NCBI GenBank assembly: GCA_017647405.1 | Contig: JAGCKR010000041.1 | Location: 1-45,217 of the forward strand | DNA: 45,217 nucleotides | Direction: 5' to 3' | From: Alphaproteobacteria bacterium | GTDB taxonomy: Bacteria; Pseudomonadota; Alphaproteobacteria; CAAHEQ01; UBA3637 | Shown: positions 1 to 8,233 of the stretch, piece by piece | How the letters are laid out: the number at the start of each line of letters is the position of its first letter | Numbering within the stretch: position 1 is the stretch's first letter | Notes under the pieces: model-generated | Told to the model about the DNA's origin: nothing | Database searches by the model: none | Seen by the model: only the letters and a program-made list of their open reading frames with translations | Translations under genes and position numbers: made by a program

Positions 1-558
1 GATATTTCAATTATTCAACCTTTAGAAGGTAAACAATTAAAAACAGTGTGCCATTTAAAAGAATGTCCAGAGCAATATCCTTTAAAAAGTGGGTCATTAT
101 CTTGTTATTCTTGTGATGAAACGAAAGCTATTTTAATGTCAAATGATAAAATAAAAGAAAGAATACATAATCTAAGAGAGGAAGGGAAAGACGATTGGTT
201 TTCTTCTACAGGATTATCTGATGAAAATTGTTCAAATAGATGGATAAGAAAAGTTAAAAGGACTGATAGTTGGATTTCTGTTTTAAGAATTTGTCCTGAT
301 GGAACAAAACGATACGGAATGGGAAGTTGTTTAAGTGAGGATCAGATTAAGGCTCATGAAAATAAACAATGGCAACGAGGCAATGATGAATCCATGGGGA
401 TGTATATGGGTAGAATTGCTGAAAAAACAGTGGGAAAAACATTGTTGAATTTATGGAAATCTTCTTCAATTTTAATGGCGATTAGTGATTTCTTTATAGG
501 TGTTTTAGATTTTATTTTAAAAATCTTTGTGTTAGTTGCAATGATGTTTTCTCATTAA
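1..558 (+). CDS. Cys-rich protein with C-terminal membrane segment (5' partial)
   Basis: The reading frame is open from the first base of the window, so the gene very probably starts upstream; a GTG at 46 is only an internal codon. The visible 185 residues have a Cys-rich first part (CHLKEC, then CYSC about 20 residues on, and later single Cys), which suggests a small disulfide or metal-binding module. The last 40 residues contain one or two hydrophobic stretches (around SILMAISDFFIGVLDFILKI) that look like a membrane anchor. I do not recognise the family. It is followed by its own stop and a new promoter, so the next gene is transcribed separately. Confidence 0.6.
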   Translation, partial: DISIIQPLEGKQLKTVCHLKECPEQYPLKSGSLSCYSCDETKAILMSNDKIKERIHNLREEGKDDWFSSTGLSDENCSNRWIRKVKRTDSWISVLRICPDGTKRYGMGSCLSEDQIKAHENKQWQRGNDESMGMYMGRIAEKTVGKTLLNLWKSSSILMAISDFFIGVLDFILKIFVLVAMMFSH

Positions 559-566
559 TAACATTA

Positions 567-595
567 TTGATAAAAAGGTCTAAATGTGATATAAT
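567..595 (+). promoter_or_regulatory. Sigma-70 promoter for the metallopeptidase gene
   Basis: TTGATA at 567-572 and TATAAT at 590-595 are separated by 17 bp. The predicted start of transcription, about 602, lies upstream of the AGGAGG ribosome site at 614-619. This supports starting the next gene at 630 and not at the earlier in-frame codon at 567. Confidence 0.7.
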
Positions 596-629
596 ATCTA
601 GGTTGGGTTATATAGGAGGGAGATTTATA

Positions 630-1706
630 ATGGTATGTATGGATATTAAAACAGATTCGCTTGTTAGTTTTTTTTCATTATGGGGATATGGTTTTAGTGA
701 CCTTATAAATTCCACAACTGATCGTGCTTTTTCATTTAGTGATTTATTGCAAAGTTATTCCAGTCAAAATATTCCATTATTAGAACAAACATTTTCTGGC
801 ATGAACAAGCTTTCTTTTGAAGAAAAAAAAGAAGCCATAAATAAATTGAAAAATTTAACAATAGATGTCAATTCAGGGAAGTATAATTCTTCTAAACAGT
901 TAATAAATGACATAACAACAACATTTCAATTAGGGGAAGATAACAAAAGAATTTTAGAAAATGCTTACGAGTCATATAAGAAATTTTATGATTTAAACAA
1001 AAAAACAATTCTTCAAAGTGTATCAACGCTTTCTTCATCATATGAAAAGAATGGATTATACGATTATTTTGAAAAAATGTATGCATTTTTTCAGGTTGAT
1101 AAATCAAAAAAAACAAATTTATATTTGCATCATTTCCCATCAATAATGTTAGATACGGGGTCTTCTACAAAAGATTGTATCCACCAAAATATTTCAATAG
1201 ATAAAAATGAGCCTAAAGATCATTATTTAAATAATAGTTGTATTCTAACACGAAGAATGTTTACTCCAGTTCATGAATTAGGGCATTTTTTATTTGAAAA
1301 TTCTGAAAGTGCATCAGATATCGCAAATAATCCAGATTCATCTGCACATAAAGTATTTAAACATTTGGAAAATTATTTTGCATCAAAAAATAAAAAAAAT
1401 CCCAATAGATTTGCTTATGCAATTATTCATGAAGCTTTTGCGGATTCTTGTTCTGGATTTTTTAAGGAAAAACAAGACGAATCATTCAATCTTTTAAATT
1501 TGCCCAAAATTAATTCAAATTTTGCTGAAGTTGATTCTTTGATTCATGTTGTTTATCCGATTTATAAGCAGCATATGAAGGAAAATAAACCCATTTCTGA
1601 TGATTTTTTTAAGCAGGTTTTGGAGTCTCCTTTATTTCAAAATAACTTTAAAAATTTAGCCTCCACAGCACAAATTGCAAGTGCAAAATTTGATGGACGT
1701 AACTAA
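630..1706 (+). CDS. Putative zinc metallopeptidase (HELGH, gluzincin-like)
   Basis: The protein has 358 residues. The start ATG at 630 follows AGGAGGGAG (614-622) and a consensus promoter; the longer frame from 567 would begin inside that promoter. Residues 215-219 are HELGH, the classic zinc-binding and catalytic motif. About 50 residues later HEAFADS (267-273) resembles the third-ligand helix of gluzincins, with Glu268 as ligand and Asp272 as supporting residue. The N-terminal half is helical and Lys/Ser/Asn rich. No signal peptide or membrane segment is visible, so the protein is cytosolic or leaves by a route not evident here. The precise family is not recognised. A protease is likely; the substrate is unknown. 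Confidence 0.65.
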   Translation: MVCMDIKTDSLVSFFSLWGYGFSDLINSTTDRAFSFSDLLQSYSSQNIPLLEQTFSGMNKLSFEEKKEAINKLKNLTIDVNSGKYNSSKQLINDITTTFQLGEDNKRILENAYESYKKFYDLNKKTILQSVSTLSSSYEKNGLYDYFEKMYAFFQVDKSKKTNLYLHHFPSIMLDTGSSTKDCIHQNISIDKNEPKDHYLNNSCILTRRMFTPVHELGHFLFENSESASDIANNPDSSAHKVFKHLENYFASKNKKNPNRFAYAIIHEAFADSCSGFFKEKQDESFNLLNLPKINSNFAEVDSLIHVVYPIYKQHMKENKPISDDFFKQVLESPLFQNNFKNLASTAQIASAKFDGRN

Positions 1707-1710
1707 AAGA

Positions 1711-1741
1711 AAAAACGCCAAAATATTTGGCGTTTTTTTTT
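1711..1741. terminator. Bidirectional intrinsic terminator
   Basis: A perfect 12-bp stem (1711-1722 with 1726-1737) around a 3-nt loop has A-runs on one side and T-runs on the other. It lies between two convergent genes and can end both transcripts. Confidence 0.85.
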
Positions 1742-1756
1742 GCTTGTGGATAACTT

Positions 1757-2401
1757 TTAGGAACGTTGGTTTTGTTTAAAAAGGATTGTTTTTAAATCCA
1801 TTAAAGAGGAACAAACAAAATCAGGTTTTATTTCATTAAATTCATTAGAATTTGGATCTGTCCATACCAAAATGCCTTTTCCATTTTCATAATTATGAGC
1901 CATTAAAATATCGGCTTTCCCGTCACCAATAGAATAAATTTCATCGGTAACATATCCTTGCAAAGCTGAATCTGTGAATTCTTTTGAAGGTTTATCATGG
2001 GTAAAATCCTCTGCACCAACAATTTTATGAAAATGAGAGGTTAATCCCAATGTTTCAACTTCATTTCTTAAAATTGGACCTGCTTTATTGCTTGCTAACA
2101 TATTGATAAAATCATTTTCCTTTGTCCAACGAGTAATTTCTTTAGCGCCTTCTTTCAAGGAAATTTCAGCAGCGCTTTCAGCATAAGCTTTTAAAAATAT
2201 TTTTCTGGCTTCAATGGCATTTTCTTCACCGACAAGATCTTTTATCAAATTCCTTCCGCTGCTGTTCATGGCAATTTTTGCTTCTTCTTTTGTCCAGGAA
2301 GGAAGATTATATGCTTTTCTCATTATATTTTGTGCAGCTAAAATAGCGCCAAAAGTGTCAACAAGTGTGTTATCCCAGTCCCATAAAATTATTTTTGTCA
2401 T
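1757..2401 (-). CDS. HAD-superfamily hydrolase, phosphoglycolate phosphatase-like
   Basis: The protein has 214 residues. All HAD motifs are visible: motif I DWDNT near residue 8 (nucleophile Asp and general acid Asp), motif II as a Ser in LASNKAG, motif III Lys in HDKPSKEF, and motif IV in GDGKADI. The helical cap between motifs I and II is of the small C1 type, as in Gph-like phosphatases. The likely reaction is hydrolysis of a small phosphomonoester; the substrate cannot be told. It lies downstream of rpsT on the same strand, beyond a terminator, with AAAGGAA as ribosome site. Transcription may come from read-through of the rpsT terminator. Confidence 0.8.
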   Translation of the reverse strand: MTKIILWDWDNTLVDTFGAILAAQNIMRKAYNLPSWTKEEAKIAMNSSGRNLIKDLVGEENAIEARKIFLKAYAESAAEISLKEGAKEITRWTKENDFINMLASNKAGPILRNEVETLGLTSHFHKIVGAEDFTHDKPSKEFTDSALQGYVTDEIYSIGDGKADILMAHNYENGKGILVWTDPNSNEFNEIKPDFVCSSLMDLKTILFKQNQRS

Positions 2402-2415
2402 AGAGTTCCTTTCAT

Positions 2416-2449
2416 AAAAAAAAGCACTTAAACAGTGCTTTATTTTTTT
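2416..2449 (-). terminator. Intrinsic terminator of rpsT
   Basis: AAAGCACT (2421-2428) pairs with AGTGCTTT (2434-2441) across a 5-nt loop. Read on the minus strand it follows rpsT and ends in a T-run just before the ribosome site of the HAD gene. Confidence 0.8.
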
Positions 2450-2466
2450 TGGCTACGATGTAAAAC

Positions 2467-2727
2467 TTACATTCCTTTAACAGCAGCAGCTAATCTTGAA
2501 ATTTTGCGAGAAGCTGTTCTTTTATGAACTGTATTGCGAACACCAGCACGAGCCCAAGCTGATTCAGCAACTTTGAATGCTGCTTGAGCAGCTTCTTTGT
2601 CACCGGCTAAGATGGCAGCGCGAACTTTTTTTGTTGCAGTTCTGACTGCATTTAAACGGTCAGCGTTGACTCTTTCTTTTTTTGTGTTGCGTCTTACACG
2701 TGTTTTTGCCGATTTAATATTGGCCAT
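2467..2727 (-). CDS. rpsT: 30S ribosomal protein bS20
   Basis: The protein has 86 residues, the normal length. It begins MANIKSAKTRVRRN, the characteristic start of bS20, and is rich in Lys, Arg and Ala throughout. It binds 16S rRNA during early assembly of the small subunit. The start at 2727 is chosen because GAGGAA stands just upstream and the homologous N-terminus begins there; an upstream in-frame codon at 2778 would overlap the promoter -10 region. It is transcribed alone, from its own promoter to its own terminator. Confidence 0.97.
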   Translation of the reverse strand: MANIKSAKTRVRRNTKKERVNADRLNAVRTATKKVRAAILAGDKEAAQAAFKVAESAWARAGVRNTVHKRTASRKISRLAAAVKGM

Positions 2728-2769
2728 ATTTTTATTCCTCAATTGAAAAATTTTAAATCTAAGGCCTTC

Positions 2770-2798
2770 CTTATACACTAAATAAAAAGAAAAGTCAA
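2770..2798 (-). promoter_or_regulatory. rpsT promoter
   Basis: On the minus strand TTGACT (2793-2798) and TATAAG (2770-2775) are 17 bp apart. Transcription would start near 2763, giving a leader of about 35 nt. The bases after the -10 (GAAGGCC) are richer in G+C than the surroundings. Confidence 0.7.
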
Positions 2799-2835
2799 CT
2801 TATTTTTTATTTTCTTAAATTAAAACAAACAGTTC

Positions 2836-3192
2836 TTATTTATCTCCTGTTAAAGAGATGTCAAAACGAACCTTTGACGGTTGATTATTTTTTAAAATAG
2901 TGATGGTTAAAGAATCATTTTGACGGTTAAATATCCCTTGTTCAGTTTCTTTCCATCCTAATTGAGGAAGCGTTGTTTGGTAAAATTTTAAAATTTCATC
3001 ACCGCATTTTTTATTGGAAACACCTTCTAAAACAAGTAACTGTCCGGTAGGTGTATCAAAATCCATTTCTTCAGCAGAGTTGATTTGAAGGCCATTCATA
3101 ACCGGTATATCGCTGGTATTTGCTAAAAATGTTTCTGCAAAAGCTATGATTGGTAGAAAGAAAAAAAACACGAATGATTTTAAAAAGAGCAT
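2836..3192 (-). CDS. Exported protein of unknown function
   Basis: The protein has 118 residues. It starts with a clear Sec signal peptide (hydrophobic MLFLKSFVFFFFLPIIAFA, likely cut after AFA). The mature part carries a short motif, FYQTTLPQLGW, of the kind found in small alphaproteobacterial periplasmic proteins, in which a helix with FY and LP.LGW follows a Gly-Leu-Glu-Gly strand. No catalytic residues can be named. It starts 3 bp after the stop of the Sel1-repeat gene, so the two are probably co-transcribed and may act together in the envelope. Confidence 0.7.
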   Translation of the reverse strand: MLFLKSFVFFFFLPIIAFAETFLANTSDIPVMNGLQINSAEEMDFDTPTGQLLVLEGVSNKKCGDEILKFYQTTLPQLGWKETEQGIFNRQNDSLTITILKNNQPSKVRFDISLTGDK

Positions 3193-3195
3193 GGG

Positions 3196-3861
3196 TTATA
3201 ACCTATCTTCAGATGAAAAATGATTGAGTTGTTTTCTTGTAACAGAAGCATTTTTTCCTCCGGTAGGAGAAACAAAGTTAATCCCCAATATGTCATCAAT
3301 CTCTTTATTAATTTTTGCAAGCTCTTCTTTTTTAGTATCTAAATCCTGATTAATTTTGGATAAATCAGCATTTTTAATAGAGGTAATTTTAGGGAGCATG
3401 TCTTTTATGGACGTTGTTGCCAAGTCAATGTCTTGTGTTGAAAGCAACTGTTCGAGCGTTAAGGCCATTTGTTCTGCTTTTTTATGGCCATATAAAGAGG
3501 CAAGGAAAGACCACTTATAAGCAGCCAAATCATTTTGAGGGAAAATAATTCCTTTGTTATAGAGCTGGGCTAAACGATATTGGGCTTCGACATGACCTTG
3601 AAGAGCAGCAGAAAGTAAACAATATGCAGCATTATTTTTTTCTTTCCCCTTTTCCAGTAAAAAGGTTTCGCCATAATCAAAAAGTTCATCCGGTGTTGGT
3701 AAAAATACACCCCCACGAGTTTCATCAAATTGACCATCACATTGAAGGGGGATGCTCAATTCATTATCATTTGTATCAAATGACCAAAAAGCATTTTGAG
3801 TAAAGCCGATTGAACTTAATGAAAAACAGGTTAAAAACAAAGCTGATTTTAATAATTTCAT
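3196..3861 (-). CDS. Exported Sel1-repeat protein
   Basis: The protein has 221 residues. A signal peptide occupies the first 20 or so. Residues of about 75-135 form one to two Sel1-like TPR units (AAYCLLSAALQGHVEAQYRL, then AYKWSFLASLYGHKKAEQ), which usually serve as protein-protein scaffolds. The C-terminal part has a Lys/Glu-rich heptad stretch, KKEELAKINKEIDDI, likely to be a coiled coil. AAAGGGA precedes the start. Together with the next gene it looks like a small envelope unit. Partners are not evident. Confidence 0.75.
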   Translation of the reverse strand: MKLLKSALFLTCFSLSSIGFTQNAFWSFDTNDNELSIPLQCDGQFDETRGGVFLPTPDELFDYGETFLLEKGKEKNNAAYCLLSAALQGHVEAQYRLAQLYNKGIIFPQNDLAAYKWSFLASLYGHKKAEQMALTLEQLLSTQDIDLATTSIKDMLPKITSIKNADLSKINQDLDTKKEELAKINKEIDDILGINFVSPTGGKNASVTRKQLNHFSSEDRL

Positions 3862-3958
3862 GAGGCGTCCCTTTCTTGTTATTCTCTGTTTAGGATAAAT
3901 CCTTTTTTTATAGAAGGCAAGTAAAAAAGAGTGTTTGAAATTAAAATCTTATAGTTTT

Positions 3959-5758
3959 TTATATTTTCCACCAGGTTAAAATATTTGTGCCTTTTAAAGG
4001 GGGATTTTGAGGCATTCTGATATTGTTTTGAAACATGTATCTGTTTTGGGGTGAATACCAATGTGGAATAACAATGATTTCCGTTAACAAAATACGGTCT
4101 AACGCATGAATAGCTGTTTCAAGCTCTTTTTGTGAATTGGCAGAAATAATTTTTTCAATTATAGCGTCAACAGCTGGATTTTTAATACCACTATAATTCA
4201 TTGATCCATTTGAATCGGCAGCTGATGAGCTGAAAAAATACCTTTGTTCATTTCCAGGGGAAAGAGATTGTCCCCAAACACTTACAATCATATCATATTC
4301 AAAAGAATCAAGTCTATTTTTATATTGAAGTAAGTCAACGGCGCGAATGTGAGCTGTGATACCAAGGCGTTTTAATTTACCGATGTATGGCAGAATAATT
4401 CTTTCCCATGCCCCGCTGGATGCTGTATCAATTAAAATTTCAAATTCAAAGGGAATATTCTCTTTTTTTAAGATACCTTTATTATCCACAGTCCAGCCCG
4501 CTTGATTGAGTAGTTTCATGGCTTGATAGAGTCTTTTTCTTGGATTTTTTTCTTCTGGTTGATAAAGTGGACTGAAAATTTTTTCATCTAATATATTTTT
4601 ATATGGTTCTAATAATTTTAACTCATCTTTATCTGGTAAAGAAGGGGCTTTTAAGTTTGAGTTATCAAAAAAACTGGTTGTTCTGGTATATAATCCATGA
4701 AAAAGATTATTATTCATCCAATTAAAATCAAAGGCAAGTAGGAGAGCTTGTCGAACGAGCTTATCTTGAAAAATTGGTTTTCTTAAATTAAAAACAAAAC
4801 CTTGCATGCCGCTCGGCATATGATGGGAAAAGCTTTTCATTAAAATGCGTCCGTTTTGAACATTTTTTTCATTTTGAAAATTAACCCATTTTTTAGCTTC
4901 ATTTTCAAGGCGGATATCAAATTCGCCAGCTTTAAATGCTTCAACTGCAACAGTTGTATCCCGATAGTAGTCAAATCTGAATTTATCAAAGTGATAATAT
5001 CCTTTATTAACATTTAAATTCCATGCCCAATAAGTTGGATTTTTTTTATAAACAATATATCTGCCTGCTTGAAAGTGATCAATGATATAGGGGCCACTTG
5101 AAACGGGGATTTCAAGAGATGTTTTTGAAAAATCTCTTTTTTCCCACCATGATTTTGAAAGGATGGGTAGTTCTCCTAAAATAAAAGGGAGTTCTTTGTT
5201 TTGTGTGTTTTTAACAAAATAGAATGTGATGATTTTTTCACCTTCAATTTCAACTTTTTCAACATCTCGATAATAATACCTGTATGTTGGTGATCCTTGT
5301 TCTTTTAAAATATTAAATGAAAAAAGAACGTCTTGTGGAGTGATAGGGGATCCATCATTGAATGTGGCGTTTTTATTTAAACGAAATGAAACGCCTTTTT
5401 TTTGAGGTAAAATATAAAAACCATCAGCAATTAATCCATAAAGTGAAAAAGCTTCATCCTCACTTTGTTTCATTAAGGAATCATGTGTTAATCCAATGCC
5501 GGCAGCTGAAACACCGTTAATTGAAAAAGGGTTAAAAGTATCAAAAGATCCAAAAGAGGCTTGTTTCAGTTCACCCCCATTTGGTGCAGAAACATTTACA
5601 TAATCAAAAGAGGAAAATCCTTTTTTATATTTTGGTTCACCATGCATGGCTGCGCTAGGTTGGAAGGGATATTTTGCAAAAGAGGGAAAAGAAATTGTTA
5701 TTCCTGATAGGAAACATAACCCTAAAAAAAATGCAGATGAAAAGAATTTTAATTTCAT
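3959..5758 (-). CDS. YejA-like ABC-transporter peptide-binding protein
   Basis: The protein has 599 residues and belongs to the family-5 extracellular solute-binding proteins. It begins with a Sec signal peptide ending near PSFA. The mature start (HGEPKYKKGFSSFDYVNVSA followed by PNGG) and the total length match YejA, the receptor of the YejABEF oligopeptide/microcin C importer. The hallmark LPNKKGVSFRLN-like segment and FNDGSPITPQDVLFSF are present at about residues 120-150. No permease or ATPase genes follow in this window, so the receptor is separated from its transporter. Its ribosome site is weak (CAGG). A function in peptide scavenging in the periplasm is likely. Confidence 0.85.
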   Translation of the reverse strand: MKLKFFSSAFFLGLCFLSGITISFPSFAKYPFQPSAAMHGEPKYKKGFSSFDYVNVSAPNGGELKQASFGSFDTFNPFSINGVSAAGIGLTHDSLMKQSEDEAFSLYGLIADGFYILPQKKGVSFRLNKNATFNDGSPITPQDVLFSFNILKEQGSPTYRYYYRDVEKVEIEGEKIITFYFVKNTQNKELPFILGELPILSKSWWEKRDFSKTSLEIPVSSGPYIIDHFQAGRYIVYKKNPTYWAWNLNVNKGYYHFDKFRFDYYRDTTVAVEAFKAGEFDIRLENEAKKWVNFQNEKNVQNGRILMKSFSHHMPSGMQGFVFNLRKPIFQDKLVRQALLLAFDFNWMNNNLFHGLYTRTTSFFDNSNLKAPSLPDKDELKLLEPYKNILDEKIFSPLYQPEEKNPRKRLYQAMKLLNQAGWTVDNKGILKKENIPFEFEILIDTASSGAWERIILPYIGKLKRLGITAHIRAVDLLQYKNRLDSFEYDMIVSVWGQSLSPGNEQRYFFSSSAADSNGSMNYSGIKNPAVDAIIEKIISANSQKELETAIHALDRILLTEIIVIPHWYSPQNRYMFQNNIRMPQNPPLKGTNILTWWKI

Positions 5759-5805
5759 TTTATACCTGATAAATATTTCACTTTTATAAAAAACACATAA
5801 ATAAC

Positions 5806-5834
5806 TGGACTTTTTTGACTATACTCATTATAAT
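5806..5834 (+). promoter_or_regulatory. accA promoter
   Basis: TGGACT (5806-5811) and a perfect TATAAT (5829-5834) lie 17 bp apart, in the gap between the divergent YejA-like gene and accA. The leader would be about 24 nt. Confidence 0.6.
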
Positions 5835-5864
5835 GAAAAAAATCAAATTGAAAAAGGATTAAGG

Positions 5865-6815
5865 ATGCAATATTTAGATTTTGAACAAACGATACTTGAA
5901 ATTGATTCTCGTTTAAGTCTGGTTGAAACAGATGGAACCAGAACGGCGGAGGAAAAAAAAGCTGAAATTGAAAGATTAAAAAATAAAAAAGACAAGGCTC
6001 TTTCATCAATTTATAGTAATTTGTCCGCATGGCAAAAATCTGCTGTTGCGCGCCATGAAGCAAGACCGCACACTTCTGATTATATTAATGCGATTTTTCA
6101 AAATTTTTGTATTTTGTCAGGAGATAGATCATTTGCTGATGATAAGGCAATTATCGGCGGGTTTGCTGATTTTGAAGGGCAAACAGTGATGATTATCGGG
6201 CATGAAAAAGGTCATGATACGGAGAGCAGAATTGTTCATAATTTTGGTATGGCTAAGCCGGAAGGATATCGCAAAGCCATTCGTTTAATGAAGATGGCAG
6301 AGCAATTTAATGTGCCGGTGATCACTTTAGTTGATACTGCAGGCGCTTTTCCCGGTATGGAAGGAGAAGAACGTGGGCAAGGTCAAGCGATTGCTGCTTC
6401 AACAGAAGCTTGTTTGGATTTAAAGGTTCCGCTTATTTGTTGTATTATTGGGGAAGGGGGATCCGGCGGCGCAATAGCACTTGCTGCTGGTAATAAGGTC
6501 TTAATGCTGGAAAATTCTATTTATTCTGTTATCTCGCCGGAAGGGTGTGCCTCTATTTTGTGGAAAGATGCAAAAATGGCCCCTAAAGCAGCTGAAATTT
6601 TGAATTTAACTGCAGATGATTTATTGCGTTTGGGAATTATTGATGAAGTGATTAAAGAGCCGGTTGGTGGGGCTCATCGATATCCAAAAGAAGCGATGGG
6701 CGCTTTGGCAACATCCATTAAAAAGCATTTGGATGACTTAAAGCAGTTTACACCGGATGAACTTAAAGCTATGCGTCATGAAAAGTTTTTATCCATGACA
6801 AGAGATATTTTATAA
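5865..6815 (+). CDS. accA: Acetyl-CoA carboxylase carboxyltransferase subunit alpha
   Basis: The protein has 316 residues, matching AccA (about 319 in E. coli). With AccD it transfers the carboxyl group from biotin on AccB to acetyl-CoA, the committed step of fatty acid synthesis. The N-terminal helical part is followed by the crotonase-like carboxyltransferase core. Recognisable are the acyl-CoA pocket strand DTAGAFPGMEGEERGQGQAI and the oxyanion-hole Gly-rich segment IGEGGSGGAIAL, then the SVISPEGCASILWKD signature. AAGGATTAAGG precedes the ATG. It is a single gene with its own promoter and terminator. Confidence 0.96.
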   Translation: MQYLDFEQTILEIDSRLSLVETDGTRTAEEKKAEIERLKNKKDKALSSIYSNLSAWQKSAVARHEARPHTSDYINAIFQNFCILSGDRSFADDKAIIGGFADFEGQTVMIIGHEKGHDTESRIVHNFGMAKPEGYRKAIRLMKMAEQFNVPVITLVDTAGAFPGMEGEERGQGQAIAASTEACLDLKVPLICCIIGEGGSGGAIALAAGNKVLMLENSIYSVISPEGCASILWKDAKMAPKAAEILNLTADDLLRLGIIDEVIKEPVGGAHRYPKEAMGALATSIKKHLDDLKQFTPDELKAMRHEKFLSMTRDIL

Positions 6816-6890
6816 GCTCTTGTTGTTAAAAAAATAATGGATTAGATTTAATAAAACATATTTTAGAGCTTTTATTTTTTTTATAGAGAG

Positions 6891-6918
6891 AGTTTGGGAA
6901 AATATCCCAAACTTTTTT
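6891..6918 (+). terminator. accA terminator
   Basis: AGTTTGGGA (6891-6899) pairs with TCCCAAACT (6905-6913), followed by a T-run to 6918. Confidence 0.85.
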
Positions 6919-7010
6919 ATATGTTTTACTTTAAAAGTATAAATTGATAACGATTATTTAAAACATATATTATAACATATTGAATTACGTTTAAAAATAG
7001 TAAAAAAATG

Positions 7011-7045
7011 TTGTTATAAAGTTTAAATTTATTGTATAGTATAAT
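7011..7045 (+). promoter_or_regulatory. Promoter of the pilin-like gene, in an AT-rich gap
   Basis: The 310-bp gap from 6816 to 7125 holds the accA terminator and then very AT-rich DNA. TTGTTA (7011-7016) with TATAGT (7035-7040), 18 bp apart, is a plausible promoter; an overlapping TATAAT at 7040-7045 is an alternative -10. I see no other gene or RNA in the gap. Confidence 0.5.
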
Positions 7046-7125
7046 TGTTATTCTAAATAATGTTTAGAAATCTAATACCCTTGGGTTATTTTTCGACTTT
7101 TGACATGCATAAAGTGGAGGGTTTG

Positions 7126-8124
7126 ATGAAAAAAGAGAAAATGGGGATGGAAGATGGGCGAACAGTTTCTGAATCAATTGGTGCTTTGGGATTGTTTGGT
7201 GTTGTTATGATTGGTGGGGTGATGGGTTATGGTCATGCCATCAAAAAGTCCCAAGAGGCGGATGCTTTGGATCAAATCAGTGTTTTAATTGCTGGTGGAC
7301 GCACATGGGATATTCCCCTTCATTTTGGAGATAAAACCATAGGTGTTTCTGATGATTACAGACCCTATATTGTTCCCATTCGAGATGTTGTATCAGTTGC
7401 AAAGTATCGATCCAAAACAAATGCATTTGAGGCAGGCTTAATTGATGGAGACGGTAACCTTGTAGATGCAACCATGAAGGATGTTCGGGAATATGAATCG
7501 TTTGATACTGTGTTAGATACACCGGTGTGGGTTCGAGCTGAAGATGAACAAAATTGGAGTGTTCGGATTACAGGTCTTTCTTATTCTTTGTGTGAAAAAT
7601 TATTAAGAAAAAGTGATTTGGGGTTTGATTATGCGTATGTTGCATATCAAAACAGCTATGATAAAACACCAACCGATCCGGATTTTTCTGATTTTTCAAG
7701 AGTATATAAAGAGGATAAATATGCCAATCCAAGTAAAAATTTACCCAATGGTATCTCTACAGAAGAACAAATCGTTAAAGTTTGCTCTGCTCTGGATGTT
7801 ACAAAAGGAGATGTATCCCTAGCACAAACATATATTCAACATATTGATGATAATGAAAAAACAGGGGTTGCTTCGGGAACAAAACAAGGGGTTTGCAAAG
7901 ATAGAAAAAGTGTCGCTTGTTTAGCTTATGGGGCAAGGATTTATAATCCCGAAACGAATCGAATTGATTTGCCACTGCAAACATTGGTTCTTCATTTTGG
8001 TGATGATGTTGTTAATATCCCTGTACCATCATTAGCGCCTGATCCTGTTTTTAGTAGTGACACAGAGAGGACGCCAGAAAGAAAAAGAGTTAGAATGTTG
8101 TTAAGAAGTCCGAAGTTAGATTAG
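7126..8124 (+). CDS. Type IV pilin-like protein
   Basis: The protein has 332 residues. I start it at ATG 7126, behind GGAGGG (7116-7121); the frame is open further upstream to 7060 without a good ribosome site. Near the N-terminus stands GRTVSESIGALGLFGVVM followed by GGVMGYGHAI. This matches the prepilin layout: a short charged leader, Gly at the cut site, Glu at position +5 of the mature chain (G|RTVSE), and a hydrophobic helix. The mature part, of about 320 residues, is much longer than a major pilin (about 150). It has several Cys (CEKLL, VCSALD, VCKDR, VACLAY) that may pair. It is probably a minor pilin or pseudopilin of a pilus or type II-like machine. No prepilin peptidase is visible nearby; a PilT/GspE-like ATPase lies at 14906. 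Confidence 0.6.
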   Translation: MKKEKMGMEDGRTVSESIGALGLFGVVMIGGVMGYGHAIKKSQEADALDQISVLIAGGRTWDIPLHFGDKTIGVSDDYRPYIVPIRDVVSVAKYRSKTNAFEAGLIDGDGNLVDATMKDVREYESFDTVLDTPVWVRAEDEQNWSVRITGLSYSLCEKLLRKSDLGFDYAYVAYQNSYDKTPTDPDFSDFSRVYKEDKYANPSKNLPNGISTEEQIVKVCSALDVTKGDVSLAQTYIQHIDDNEKTGVASGTKQGVCKDRKSVACLAYGARIYNPETNRIDLPLQTLVLHFGDDVVNIPVPSLAPDPVFSSDTERTPERKRVRMLLRSPKLD

Positions 8125-8190
8125 CGTTTTATTTAACATTAAGAACAGATGATTGGAATTTTATTCTTTTAGGTATAACATGCGGTTATT

Positions 8191-8222
8191 AAAAAACCCC
8201 TGTCGACTAACAGGGGTTTTTT
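8191..8222. terminator. Bidirectional intrinsic terminator
   Basis: AAAAAACCCCTGT (8191-8203) pairs perfectly with 8210-8222 across a 6-nt loop. It sits between the convergent pilin-like gene and serS and has suitable T-runs in both directions. Confidence 0.9.
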
Positions 8223-8233
8223 GTTGGCTATGT

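Noticed and set aside
567..629. An earlier start for the metallopeptidase gene
   Set aside because: The segment contains the promoter; AGGAGG stands just before 630.
5755..6063. A 102-codon minus-strand frame
   Set aside because: It covers the accA promoter and start; composition is Phe-rich shadow sequence.
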